64,000 bases of DNA from DAIPKP01 sp964545875 (GTDB taxonomy: Bacteria > Synergistota > Synergistia > Synergistales > Aminiphilaceae), in contig CAZJHH010000005.1 in the NCBI GenBank assembly GCA_964545875.1, positions 1-64,000 of the forward strand, written 5' to 3'. Below are positions 51,758-59,079 of this stretch, one piece after another. The translations under genes and the position numbers were made by a program. Below the pieces are notes generated by a model that saw only the letters and a program-made list of their open reading frames with translations, was not told where the DNA came from and ran no database searches. The number at the start of each line of letters is the position of its first letter. Position 1 is the stretch's first letter.

Positions 51758-53983
51758 TCAGGCTTTCTTCCGATGGGTCAGCACGTGAGCATAGACTCTT
51801 TCCATTCTGCGGCCGAACTCGTCCACCCGGTACCTATCCGCCATGGATACGGCCTGACGGGATAAATCATCCCGCAAGACGTCATCTTCCAGCAAAAGCT
51901 GAACCTTTTCCGCCCAAGCCTCGGTATGATGAATGGTTTTGAATCCCGTTACGCCGTCCACCACAAAATCGTCAATGCCGCTTGCCCGTATGGCTACTAC
52001 GGGCATACCGCTCGCCATGGCCTCTAAAATAACCATTCCCTGGGTCTCTGCGGTGGATGCAAAGACAAAAATATCTCCCAGACTGTAGTAGGCGGGAATC
52101 CGATCCGGAGCAACCGAGCCGGTGAAAATGAGGATATCTTTCAAGCCTAAGGCCTCGGACGCCTCCACCAGAGGCGAACGGTCGGGGCCATCCCCAATCA
52201 AAAGGAATTTGAAGCTTTTCGAACATTTTTTCGTCAACTCCGACACCGCTTCAAGCATGAACAAAATATTTTTTTCAGCGTTAAGGCGAGAGACGCTCAG
52301 GAGAACTCTTTGTCCTTCTTGAATGCCAAGCTCCCTGCGCAATTGGGCCTTCTCTTCTTCGGAACACGGGCAATTGAACTTTTCGGTCTCTATTCCCGTA
52401 GGGACCACAAACACGGTGCTCTTCACCCGAATCATGCGCAGGTAATACTCGGAAGCCTCGGTGGGAACCACCACGGCATCGCATTTATTACCGATTCTCC
52501 TGATAAGGGCATGAGAAAGAAAGTTTCGGAAGAACGCCCTGGGAAGAGGAACCGCATAGGAGTAATGCTCCAATCGGGTATGGTAGGTATACACCACCGG
52601 AATTTTAAGATACCGGGCCATCCATAACCCCAGGCTTCCCATCCAGAAGGGATGATGGATATGAATGACCTGGGGCAAAAACTCACGAACCTTTCTGAAG
52701 ATCCGGACCGAGAATATGTTCGGCAGAACGATGACCCTGTTGCCGGAAATTCTGGAAAAACACGGAACCCTGAAGATCCTGTCTTCTTCGGAAAGATCCC
52801 GAGTCTTCTCATATCTGGGAGCGAAGATCAAAACATGATGCCCCATTTTCGAGAGAGCCGAAGCCAATCGCTTGATGGAAATGGGCACTCCGGCAATAAC
52901 GGGCAGATAGCTATTGCTGAACATGGCAACCCTGATGGGGCCGTCCAGAGTAAGCTCGGAAAAAACGTTATAATTTGGATAGTAATCGCGCTCCTTCAGC
53001 AGCAGTGAATAAAACCAATATGCACTGAGTGCCAAAGAACATACGAAAAGAAGATAGTTGAGATATCCCACGTAAAACAGAGAGTGTACAAAGAACCATA
53101 GGCTCTCAACGGTTCGGAAAAGTTTGTGCTGCCCGATCTCAAGCCTCACGGGCTCTACCGTCACCTGATCCTTATGGACATGCACCTTTACGAAGTGATA
53201 AAAACTTTGCTCGTTATTGAGCAGCAGCCCCCCCGCTCCTCCGGTAACCACATAGCCCGTATCCTGGGATTCTTGAAATGAGTATAGCGGGAGATTCGAA
53301 GAGAAAACCATTTTAACCCCCGCATTCTCAATCAAGCTCCGCAGGGGCTCCCGGAACTCCTCATCCACAAGGTAGCTGTCGTCGAAATCGAAAACGCTCT
53401 TTTTTCCCACCGGCAGTAAGGGATGCCCTATGAAAACGAAAATATTGTTCTCCGGAAGAACCCCAAACTCTTCTTCAAGCCAGCGCATTTGCCACCGGAA
53501 GGAGGTCTTTCCGGAACTATCGAGAAAGATAAAGGTATTCTTTCCGGAAGAAAAGGAGAACACGTAGGGGCCATAGTGATCGTAATACCGGAACCCTCCG
53601 AAGGTGCTGTATTCGTCCTTGCCGAAGGTAAGCAGATAGGGCTTTCGGAGATGCCCCAAGGTTTGATGAAGCGCCCGGTATTTATCTTCTCCTCCACCGC
53701 TTACCGCATTACCTGCGGAAACGATAAAATCCACATCACTCCTGTTTAACTCGGGAATGATCTTCCGCTCGAAGACCCCTATGGAGTTTTTTATATTCCC
53801 CACCACGGCAAAGGTAAAAGACTCCCGCCCCTGGAGGAGCATCTCTATTTTTTCGATTTGATCCGCATGAACCGCCGCATAGTTCTGCTCGAAAAAATGA
53901 AGGTATATTTTGTAGAAGATCACCAAAAAAATGATCAGAAGGTTTATGTAGAAAAGGGGCTTCCATCGCGATATTCTACGCAT
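51758..53983 (-). CDS. Pseudo-phosphoesterase fused to a GT4 glycosyltransferase
   Basis: A 741-residue membrane protein. A membrane helix at residues 10-28, a calcineurin-like fold domain at about 55-275, a hydrophobic segment near 300-330 and a GT4 glycosyltransferase from about 352. The phosphoesterase metal motifs are altered: VVGNIKNS in place of D.H, SAGNAVSGGGE in place of GD, GKDEYS in place of GNHE, FIGHP kept, FSSNLPLY in place of GHxH. The GT4 half is intact: SNSYLPVIAGVPISIKRLASALSKMGH, HIHHPFWMGSLGLWMARY, VVPTGIETEKF, and AETQGMVILEAMASGMPVVAIRASGIDDFVVDG. It is most like diacylglycerol glucosyltransferases by memory. Overlaps the next gene by 8 bases. Confidence 0.85.
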   Translation of the reverse strand: MRRISRWKPLFYINLLIIFLVIFYKIYLHFFEQNYAAVHADQIEKIEMLLQGRESFTFAVVGNIKNSIGVFERKIIPELNRSDVDFIVSAGNAVSGGGEDKYRALHQTLGHLRKPYLLTFGKDEYSTFGGFRYYDHYGPYVFSFSSGKNTFIFLDSSGKTSFRWQMRWLEEEFGVLPENNIFVFIGHPLLPVGKKSVFDFDDSYLVDEEFREPLRSLIENAGVKMVFSSNLPLYSFQESQDTGYVVTGGAGGLLLNNEQSFYHFVKVHVHKDQVTVEPVRLEIGQHKLFRTVESLWFFVHSLFYVGYLNYLLFVCSLALSAYWFYSLLLKERDYYPNYNVFSELTLDGPIRVAMFSNSYLPVIAGVPISIKRLASALSKMGHHVLIFAPRYEKTRDLSEEDRIFRVPCFSRISGNRVIVLPNIFSVRIFRKVREFLPQVIHIHHPFWMGSLGLWMARYLKIPVVYTYHTRLEHYSYAVPLPRAFFRNFLSHALIRRIGNKCDAVVVPTEASEYYLRMIRVKSTVFVVPTGIETEKFNCPCSEEEKAQLRRELGIQEGQRVLLSVSRLNAEKNILFMLEAVSELTKKCSKSFKFLLIGDGPDRSPLVEASEALGLKDILIFTGSVAPDRIPAYYSLGDIFVFASTAETQGMVILEAMASGMPVVAIRASGIDDFVVDGVTGFKTIHHTEAWAEKVQLLLEDDVLRDDLSRQAVSMADRYRVDEFGRRMERVYAHVLTHRKKA

Positions 53984-55043
53984 TTTTTGAACCTCTTCCG
54001 AACAGTTCGTGCAAGACCACGGGGATGCCGATCAACATGCCCAGGTATATGGTAAGAAAGCGCCATAGAACGATAATACCCACAAGATCCGAAGGACGAA
54101 CCAGAGATGCGAAGAACGCACCGAAAACCCCCTCGGCAAAACCGGCTCCTCCGGGAGAGGGGGCGAAATACATGATGCATGTGGATACCACCAGCATCCC
54201 GGTCACCATGAAGTAGTTGCATGAATACCCCGCTCCCCAAAGCAGCAAGGAGGGAAAGGAAAACAAGGATACGAGAAAAATCACCGTGTACATCACCGAA
54301 AGCAGAACGTTCCGCCGTTCTCCCTGAAGATAGGTCTTCATGCAATACGAAAAACGCACAGTTTCCCTAAAAAGCACCCGCCGCCATGATGCAAGGGTTT
54401 CTTTCTTCACCAGATGGGCTCGCATCAGCATTTTCGCAAGCATATCAAAAACCCATAGAAGCCATTTCAAGCGGAAAAGTACAAGCAGAAACAACGCAAG
54501 ATAGGCGGCGGCAAAAAAACCGAGGAGAAGCCCCGAAGCAGCCGCAGTTTCGCTATTTCGGAAAAAAGGCAGCCGCATCACGAGAAAGGGAATGGGAAGA
54601 AAGATAAATCCCATGGCGAGAAGCGTCCGGAGTGTCGTTGCCGCAGTGGCAACCCCCATGGGAATGCCTCGCCGGCAAAGATACCAGATTTGGGCGAAAC
54701 CTCCGCCGGTAGCCAAAGGAGTGATATTGGAAAAGAGGATGTTGATAAAGGTCAGCTTTGCCAGATCTCGAACCTTGAGGCTATGCCCCAAAGCCCGAAG
54801 AACGTAGTATAGACGTAACGCATCGGTAGCAAAATACACTCCGGACAACCCCAGAACTCCCGCCAGAAAAGGAAGCGAAAAAAAGCCGGGAGGTATCGTA
54901 AAATTCTGGGCTCCGATTTTTTGATATATCAAAAAAGGAACCCCTCCGCTCAACGCGACAAACGCCAGAGAAGAGACGATCCAGCGGACCGGGAATATCT
55001 TTGGGACATATCCTTTTGCATTGCCCACACATCTTATCTTCAC
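53976..55043 (-). CDS. UPF0104 / AglD-like flippase-family membrane protein
   Basis: About 355 residues with eight or so membrane segments. LTFINILFSNITPLATGGGFAQIWYL and STCIMYFAPSPGGAGFAEGVFGAFF are the LPG synthase TM (UPF0104) hallmarks; the catalytic GNAT-like domain of MprF is missing. Such proteins act in lipid or lipid-sugar translocation. The GTG at 55043 follows AAGGGG by eight bases; the ATG at 55067 has a site only one base away. The overlap with the GT4 fusion gene suggests a shared lipid-glycosylation job. Confidence 0.8.
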   Translation of the reverse strand: MKIRCVGNAKGYVPKIFPVRWIVSSLAFVALSGGVPFLIYQKIGAQNFTIPPGFFSLPFLAGVLGLSGVYFATDALRLYYVLRALGHSLKVRDLAKLTFINILFSNITPLATGGGFAQIWYLCRRGIPMGVATAATTLRTLLAMGFIFLPIPFLVMRLPFFRNSETAAASGLLLGFFAAAYLALFLLVLFRLKWLLWVFDMLAKMLMRAHLVKKETLASWRRVLFRETVRFSYCMKTYLQGERRNVLLSVMYTVIFLVSLFSFPSLLLWGAGYSCNYFMVTGMLVVSTCIMYFAPSPGGAGFAEGVFGAFFASLVRPSDLVGIIVLWRFLTIYLGMLIGIPVVLHELFGRGSKNA

Positions 55044-55067
55044 AAAATTCGCCCCTTCAAGAAACAT

Positions 55068-55380
55068 GCCTTCCAGTCAGGCAGTATAGCACGATCCGAG
55101 AAAAGAAAAGAACATGCCTGGAGTAGACCAAAGGATACGGATACAGCTATTCGTCTCCGTAATCATGGGCCGCAAAAGTTCCTTGGCTGAAAAAATCTCC
55201 GGAAGCGTTTTCAGACGCGATTCATCAAAATCTCCGAGGGCGCTGCATTTAATCTCGCAATCCAGGCGACATAAGGAATCCCCAAGGATGTTTCCTCGGG
55301 GATTTCCTATGTCCCTGCGAGACACGGCAATTCTTATTTTCCGGTACAGACGGAGGCGCGAAAAGCGGCGGAGCTCTCCG
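55068..55380. other. Non-coding stretch with a large imperfect inverted repeat
   Basis: About 310 bases between the flippase-like gene and the DUF3089 gene, both on minus. No convincing coding frame. A long imperfect dyad at about 55270-55311 pairs GGAATCCCC with GGGGATTTCC and the CATA/TATG ends; TATACT (55088-55083) is a possible -10 for the flippase-like gene. Confidence 0.45.
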
Positions 55381-56403
55381 TTATTCGCATATGCATCGGA
55401 AGCTTCCCGGACGCAGCATATAAGCATCTATCCTCTTTTTTACATTTTCCTTGAGATTCTCATAGAAAAACGCGTAGTCAAAGCGGTGATACACCTGGCT
55501 GGGCCAACGTCCCATATGCACCAGGTCTACCGTTTCCGGCGTCTGCATATCCGTGGCAATCAAAGCACCTGTTGCTGTATCAATGTATGCTCCGCAGAAG
55601 TGGGGAATTTTCTCGAGGATTTCACCGGTGGCATCGTTAAAGAAAATAGCCTGGATATTGCTCTCCGGTCCCGCCGGGGTTCCGTCGGTTTTCCAGTTCA
55701 AGGGATTGATCGCCACCGCATGGGAGAGCAGCACCGGGGAGCCCTCGGCATCAGGCCCCTGGGTATTGTACGTAATAATCACGCCGGTATCCGTTTCCCC
55801 CTGGGCCAGCTTCATCTGCGGGTACCGTCTCAGGTCATCTTCTTTTACGGTATAGCCTATGATGTAGGCCGCCACAAGCCGTTTTTGCAATTCCGGATCC
55901 CCCATGCGTCTGCGCATCAGCTCGATAATCACCATGGAGCCCTGGCTGTGCCCCGCAAGAAGAAAGGGGCGATCCGGGTTCAGATGTGCTACGTAATAAT
56001 CGAAAGCGGCTTCGACATCGGAATAGCCCTTTCGAAAAAGAGGATCCTCAAAGGCATCGCGGCCGCCGTTATTCGGTTCCATGCTCTGGCTAGCCGCAGA
56101 TTGCTGACGATAGAAGGGAGCAAAGAGATTGGCGTGCGAAGAATAGACCTCCGCCTGGGCGGTTAAAAGCCCTCGGGCATTGTCCCGCAGGTCTTTGCGG
56201 GAAATATCCATATTCTCCGGCGTCGTATCCACATAGATCGTGGGGTACACGTAAAATACGTCCACGGGTTTATCCGTAGACTCCGGCTTGGACAGCCAGG
56301 CAAAACCTTCGCCGTAATTCGGCGAATCCGAATGCGCACATCCAGTCACAACCATAAGCAATACCCCCGCCAAACAAAGAACCATTTTTTTTGTAAACTT
56401 CAT
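55381..56403 (-). CDS. DUF3089 alpha/beta-hydrolase lipoprotein
   Basis: A 340-residue exported protein with a signal peptide and lipobox VVTGC at residues 18-22, so a membrane lipoprotein. The DUF3089 body has VFYVYPTIYVD near the start, LLTAQAEVYSSHANLFAPFYRQ, and GHSQGSMVIIELMRRRM with the nucleophile elbow. Family members are uncharacterised esterase-like proteins. ATG with GGGAGG four to five bases upstream. A 12-bp hairpin lies in the leader. Confidence 0.85.
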   Translation of the reverse strand: MKFTKKMVLCLAGVLLMVVTGCAHSDSPNYGEGFAWLSKPESTDKPVDVFYVYPTIYVDTTPENMDISRKDLRDNARGLLTAQAEVYSSHANLFAPFYRQQSAASQSMEPNNGGRDAFEDPLFRKGYSDVEAAFDYYVAHLNPDRPFLLAGHSQGSMVIIELMRRRMGDPELQKRLVAAYIIGYTVKEDDLRRYPQMKLAQGETDTGVIITYNTQGPDAEGSPVLLSHAVAINPLNWKTDGTPAGPESNIQAIFFNDATGEILEKIPHFCGAYIDTATGALIATDMQTPETVDLVHMGRWPSQVYHRFDYAFFYENLKENVKKRIDAYMLRPGSFRCICE

Positions 56404-56484
56404 TTTTCCTCCCGGATCCGCTCAAAACTGCTCCGAAAGTTGCACCTTTTTCGAAAACTCCCGGAGGCCCCAAAAGAGAACCGC

Positions 56485-56519
56485 CTGCAAAGCCATAGCA
56501 CCCTGCCATGGCTTTGCAG
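56485..56519. repeat. 12-bp hairpin upstream of DUF3089 gene
   Basis: CTGCAAAGCCAT (56485-56496) and ATGGCTTTGCAG (56508-56519) form a perfect stem around an 11-base loop. It lies 82 bases before the lipoprotein ATG; no U run follows on either strand. Confidence 0.6.
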
Positions 56520-56609
56520 CACTGCCATACATCATACCATAAACGAAATCCCGGAGAGGCTGATTGCTGGGTCCATGCATAATGGCGATGAACCAGAAAG
56601 AGAGTATTC

Positions 56610-56779
56610 CTAACCTTCTACACAGTGCCTTAGCTGCCCTTGCAGAGCATCCGGGAGGGATTTCCTTATCTCCCTCTTGCGCAGGGCATCTTTTAAATCC
56701 TTGGACACTGCCATTCTAAAAGTGTGGGAATGTCCGTTCCAGGAAAGGTAGTGGGGAATTCTAACATAATGGGATCTCG
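56610..56779 (-). pseudogene. Remnant of a tyrosine recombinase N terminus (DUF6538-like)
   Basis: About 55 codons read HYVRIPHYLSWNGHSHTFRMAVSKDLKDALRKREIRKSL, like the DUF6538 segment opening many phage integrases (tyyfRr.vPkdl...l.rreir.SL). The frame stops at 56610 and no integrase core follows on this strand. It lacks a start with a ribosome binding site. It faces the other fragment at 56827-57117, consistent with an inversion or two insertions. Recall only, not aligned. Confidence 0.5.
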
Positions 56780-56826
56780 AAAAGCTCCGGATGGAAGGCA
56801 AGAAGGCGGGCAAGAAGGCATCCAGC

Positions 56827-57117
56827 ATGAACCGGGATGAAACGGCCCTCCAGGCGGCGCTGAACTGGGGAGTGTGTCACGGATTTATAATTGTGAATCC
56901 GATCAAGGGAATGAAGAAGTTAAAGGAAGCTCTCGGGGTGGTGCGGGGGGTGAACCTGAACACCGTGCGGGAACTCCTGGGACATGCGGACCTGAAAATG
57001 ACACTTCGGTATGCCCACCTTGCACCGGAGCGGCTGGAGAATGCGGTGGCCATGCTGGAGGATGCTCCGGAAGGGAACCATTTTCGTGACGTCAGGAAAA
57101 TGACGGGTTCGAACTGA
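56827..57117 (+). pseudogene. Internally deleted phage integrase remnant
   Basis: About 96 codons. Residues 1-36 (MNRDETALQAALNWGVCHGFIIVNPIKGMKKLKE) resemble the SAM-like core-binding domain, and the later NTVRELLGHADLKMTLRYAHLAPERLENAVAMLE is the end of the catalytic domain, with the LGH and catalytic tyrosine (RYAH). The stretch between, with the first catalytic arginine and HxxR, is missing, so it is almost certainly inactive. It marks a decayed mobile element beside the toxin-antitoxin and TIR-caspase genes. Confidence 0.7.
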
Positions 57118-57253
57118 CAAATTTTTCTTGCCAGTTGGCCATGAGGGGCGATCCCGCCAGGGGAAAGCTCCATTTTTCGTCTCGCCTCACCTGAACCCTT
57201 CCGGAAAGCTTTCAGGGAGAAAAGTAAACCGGGATCCCCGGAAGGAAGGGTCA

Positions 57254-57288
57254 TTGACCAAACAGTAGTTTTTAGACTACAATAGTCT
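57254..57288 (+). promoter_or_regulatory. Promoter and operator of the toxin-antitoxin operon
   Basis: TTGACC (57254-57259), 18-base spacer, TACAAT (57278-57283). The -10 lies within the perfect dyad AGACTA-CAA-TAGTCT (57274-57288), which the antitoxin could bind. The expected start falls on or beside the ATG at 57290, so the toxin may be translated from a leaderless message. Confidence 0.65.
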
Positions 57289-57289
57289 C

Positions 57290-57598
57290 ATGATAAGAAA
57301 AATCCTTCAAACCGAAACCTACAGGAAATGGGAGAAAAAGCTCAAAGATCCGCGGGCACGAAAGATGATCACCGCCAGGATATACCGTATCGCCAACGGC
57401 CTTTTCGGTGACACCTCCCCCGTAGGCGAGGGCATAAGTGAATTGAGAATCCACTACTGGCCGGAATACCGGATCTATTTCAAGCAGGAAGGTGACATTA
57501 TCATCATCTTATTGTGCGGTGGCGATAAATCCACCCAGGACAAGGATATTCAGAAAGCCAGAGAAATCGCCAAGAGAGTGGAGGTGGACGAAGTATGA
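57290..57598 (+). CDS. RelE/ParE-superfamily toxin (HigB-like, HI1419 type)
   Basis: A 102-residue basic protein: MIRKILQTETYRKWEKKLKDPRARKMITARIYRIANGLFGDTSPVGEGISELRIHYWPEYRIYFKQEGDIIIILLCGGDKSTQDKDIQKAREIAKRV. This is the phage-derived Gp49-like/HI1419 group, probable ribosome-dependent mRNA interferases. Gene order toxin first, antitoxin second matches that group. No Shine-Dalgarno precedes the ATG. It overlaps the antitoxin by 4 bases (ATGA). Confidence 0.88.
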   Translation: MIRKILQTETYRKWEKKLKDPRARKMITARIYRIANGLFGDTSPVGEGISELRIHYWPEYRIYFKQEGDIIIILLCGGDKSTQDKDIQKAREIAKRVEVDEV

Positions 57599-57897
57599 AC
57601 GAAAAAATGAGCGAAAAACTGTATGAGTATAACTTCGAGGAACACCTGGACGATGCGGAGGCCATAGAAATCTTTCTTCAGGACGCCTTCAAAACGAACG
57701 ATCCCGGTTACATCGCAAACGCTATCGGCATGGTGGCCAAATCGAAAGGCATGACGGAGATTGCCCGAAAAACGGGGCTTTCACGGGAACAGCTCTACAA
57801 ATCCCTGAGCCAGAAAGGAAACCCCACTCTGAAAACCTTTCTCTCCGTACTCTCCGCGGTGGACTTCGAAATTACCCCCCGCCGGCGCGTGGGATAG
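57595..57897 (+). CDS. HigA-like antitoxin (HI1420 type)
   Basis: A 100-residue protein with a helix-turn-helix in the C-terminal half: AKSKGMTEIARKTGLSREQLYKSLSQKGNPTLKTFLSVLSAVDFEI. The N-terminal YNFEEHLDDAEAIEIFLQDAF is typical of the addiction-module antidote family. It should bind the toxin and the dyad at 57274-57288. It overlaps the toxin gene by 4 bases. Confidence 0.88.
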   Translation: MNEKMSEKLYEYNFEEHLDDAEAIEIFLQDAFKTNDPGYIANAIGMVAKSKGMTEIARKTGLSREQLYKSLSQKGNPTLKTFLSVLSAVDFEITPRRRVG

Positions 57898-57932
57898 CGC
57901 AAAAGGCGGAAAGTCCAAAACCGGGATCCCCG

Positions 57933-58534
57933 AAAAGGAAGGCCACTCCGGGAAGGTCTCCCGATTCCTTTCCGGCAACCTTCCCAAGCCTCAAAGCCCC
58001 CGCTTCGCTCGTAATCCCCTGTGACGGCTCCCTTCATCCCCGAAGGATCGAAAAACCGGCCAGGGCTCCCGGCATAATATGCCCATGTCCTATAAGCCGG
58101 CTTATAGGACATGGCGCGGTTTCCCTCTTCCACTCCTCCTCCCCGGACGGCGCAAAACCACATCTCTTCCCGCTCTCCATAATCGCGTCCCCGGCTCGGG
58201 CTCGTCCGCCTCAACATAAGCGAGGCTTATGTTGCGCAGGGGGGACGCCCCAGGAAGAACCCCCGGTGCCTGCGGTCGCCTCCAAGGGCATCGGGGCTCG
58301 TCGCAACCCCGGTATTTTGTGCCCGGCACAACCCGCCGAACCCGGCGCAAAAAACCGGCTCCTCCCCCCGCTCCCCTTTCCGGCTTCAAGGTAGGGGCCT
58401 GACGGCCCTCCCCCACATGCCCCCGCTCCGCTCCTACGTTGCCGCTCCGCTACGAAGGCTCCCGGCTCCGTAGTATAAAAAGCAAGCCTGTGTAAGGGTG
58501 CAAAAATAATCGTGAATAGTTATACACAATCATC
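57933..58534. other. GC-rich non-coding stretch with two perfect dyads
   Basis: No recognisable gene in about 600 bases; minus-strand frames are low-complexity. A 30-base perfect palindrome at 58084-58113 (arms CATGTCCTATAAGCC and its complement) and a 10-bp stem at 58212-58234 (CAACATAAGC, GAG, GCTTATGTTG) share the ATAAGC/GCTTAT core. GC content is much higher than in the AT-rich cassette that follows. Confidence 0.6.
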
Positions 58535-58563
58535 TTGCAATAGCTATTTAAATATAGTATGGT
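58535..58563 (+). promoter_or_regulatory. Candidate promoter of the TIR-caspase operon
   Basis: TTGCAA (58535-58540), 17-base spacer, TATGGT (58558-58563), in AT-rich DNA, about 134 bases before the first ATG. Confidence 0.5.
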
Positions 58564-58645
58564 GTGAATAAAGATATTATTTCCTGTCACATAATGAGCT
58601 ACAGATTCCAGGGCTACCGAAATAAGTTGAGCGTTGGTGGTTGGA

Positions 58646-58663
58646 TCGACAGTAAACTGTCGA
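58646..58663 (+). promoter_or_regulatory. Palindrome upstream of the TIR gene (candidate operator)
   Basis: An 18-base perfect palindrome, TCGACAGT-AA-ACTGTCGA, 34 bases before the ribosome binding site region of the TIR gene. It may be a regulator site or a leader hairpin. Confidence 0.55.
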
Positions 58664-58696
58664 ATCAAGTAAACAAACTTTAGGGGAGGTAAAGAT

Positions 58697-59068
58697 ATGG
58701 CAGCTAAAAAAACGGTTTTTGTTGCGTTCGCAATTGAAGATGAAAGACAGAGAGATTTTTTGAAGGGGCAATCGCTAAATACAAATTCCCCATTTGAATA
58801 CATAGACATGTCGGTAAAAGAACCCTATAAGACTGATTGGAAAGATAAAGTCAAAACTCGTATCCGAAAATCTGATGGCGTTATTGCTCTTATAAGCAAA
58901 AATTCGCTCAGCTCCAGCGGCCAAAAATGGGAAATTGCCTGCGCCAAAGAAGAAAAGAAGAAAGTTCTGGGTATATGGGCTTACACAAATGACAGAACAA
59001 ATGTCGAAGGAGTAAAGACTGTTGACTGGACCTGGGATGCTATCAAGAATTTCATAGATAGCCTGTAA
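58697..59068 (+). CDS. TIR-like (ThsB/DUF1863) signalling protein
   Basis: A 123-residue single-domain protein. KTVFVAFAIEDERQRDFLKGQSLNTNSPFEYIDMS, then WKDKVKTRIRKSDGVIALISKNSLSSSGQKWEIACAKEEKKKVLGIWAY is the pattern of the TIR-like ThsB/DUF1863 family. Glu79 (KWEI) is the candidate NAD-hydrolysing residue. In Thoeris, such TIR proteins sense phage and make a cyclic ADP-ribose-type messenger. GGGGAGG lies seven bases before the ATG. The caspase-like gene starts 11 bases after its stop. Base composition is clearly more AT-rich than the neighbours, indicating transfer. Specific activity is unproven. Confidence 0.88.
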   Translation: MAAKKTVFVAFAIEDERQRDFLKGQSLNTNSPFEYIDMSVKEPYKTDWKDKVKTRIRKSDGVIALISKNSLSSSGQKWEIACAKEEKKKVLGIWAYTNDRTNVEGVKTVDWTWDAIKNFIDSL

Positions 59069-59079
59069 AGGAGAATCTT

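Larger units (their letters stand above)
57226..57932. repeat. 15-bp direct repeats flanking the toxin-antitoxin pair
   Basis: AAACCGGGATCCCCG occurs at 57226-57240 and again at 57918-57932, and both are followed by a similar GAA(A)GGAAGG run. The pair sits 692 bases apart, tightly bracketing the toxin and antitoxin genes. It could mark insertion or deletion endpoints. Confidence 0.65.

Noticed and set aside
55077..55427. 116-codon minus-strand frame after the DUF3089 gene
   Set aside because: No family similarity and it overlaps a long inverted repeat and a candidate promoter.
58102..58416. 104-codon minus-strand frame in the GC-rich stretch
   Set aside because: Arginine/glycine/proline-rich low-complexity translation with no family and no ribosome binding site.
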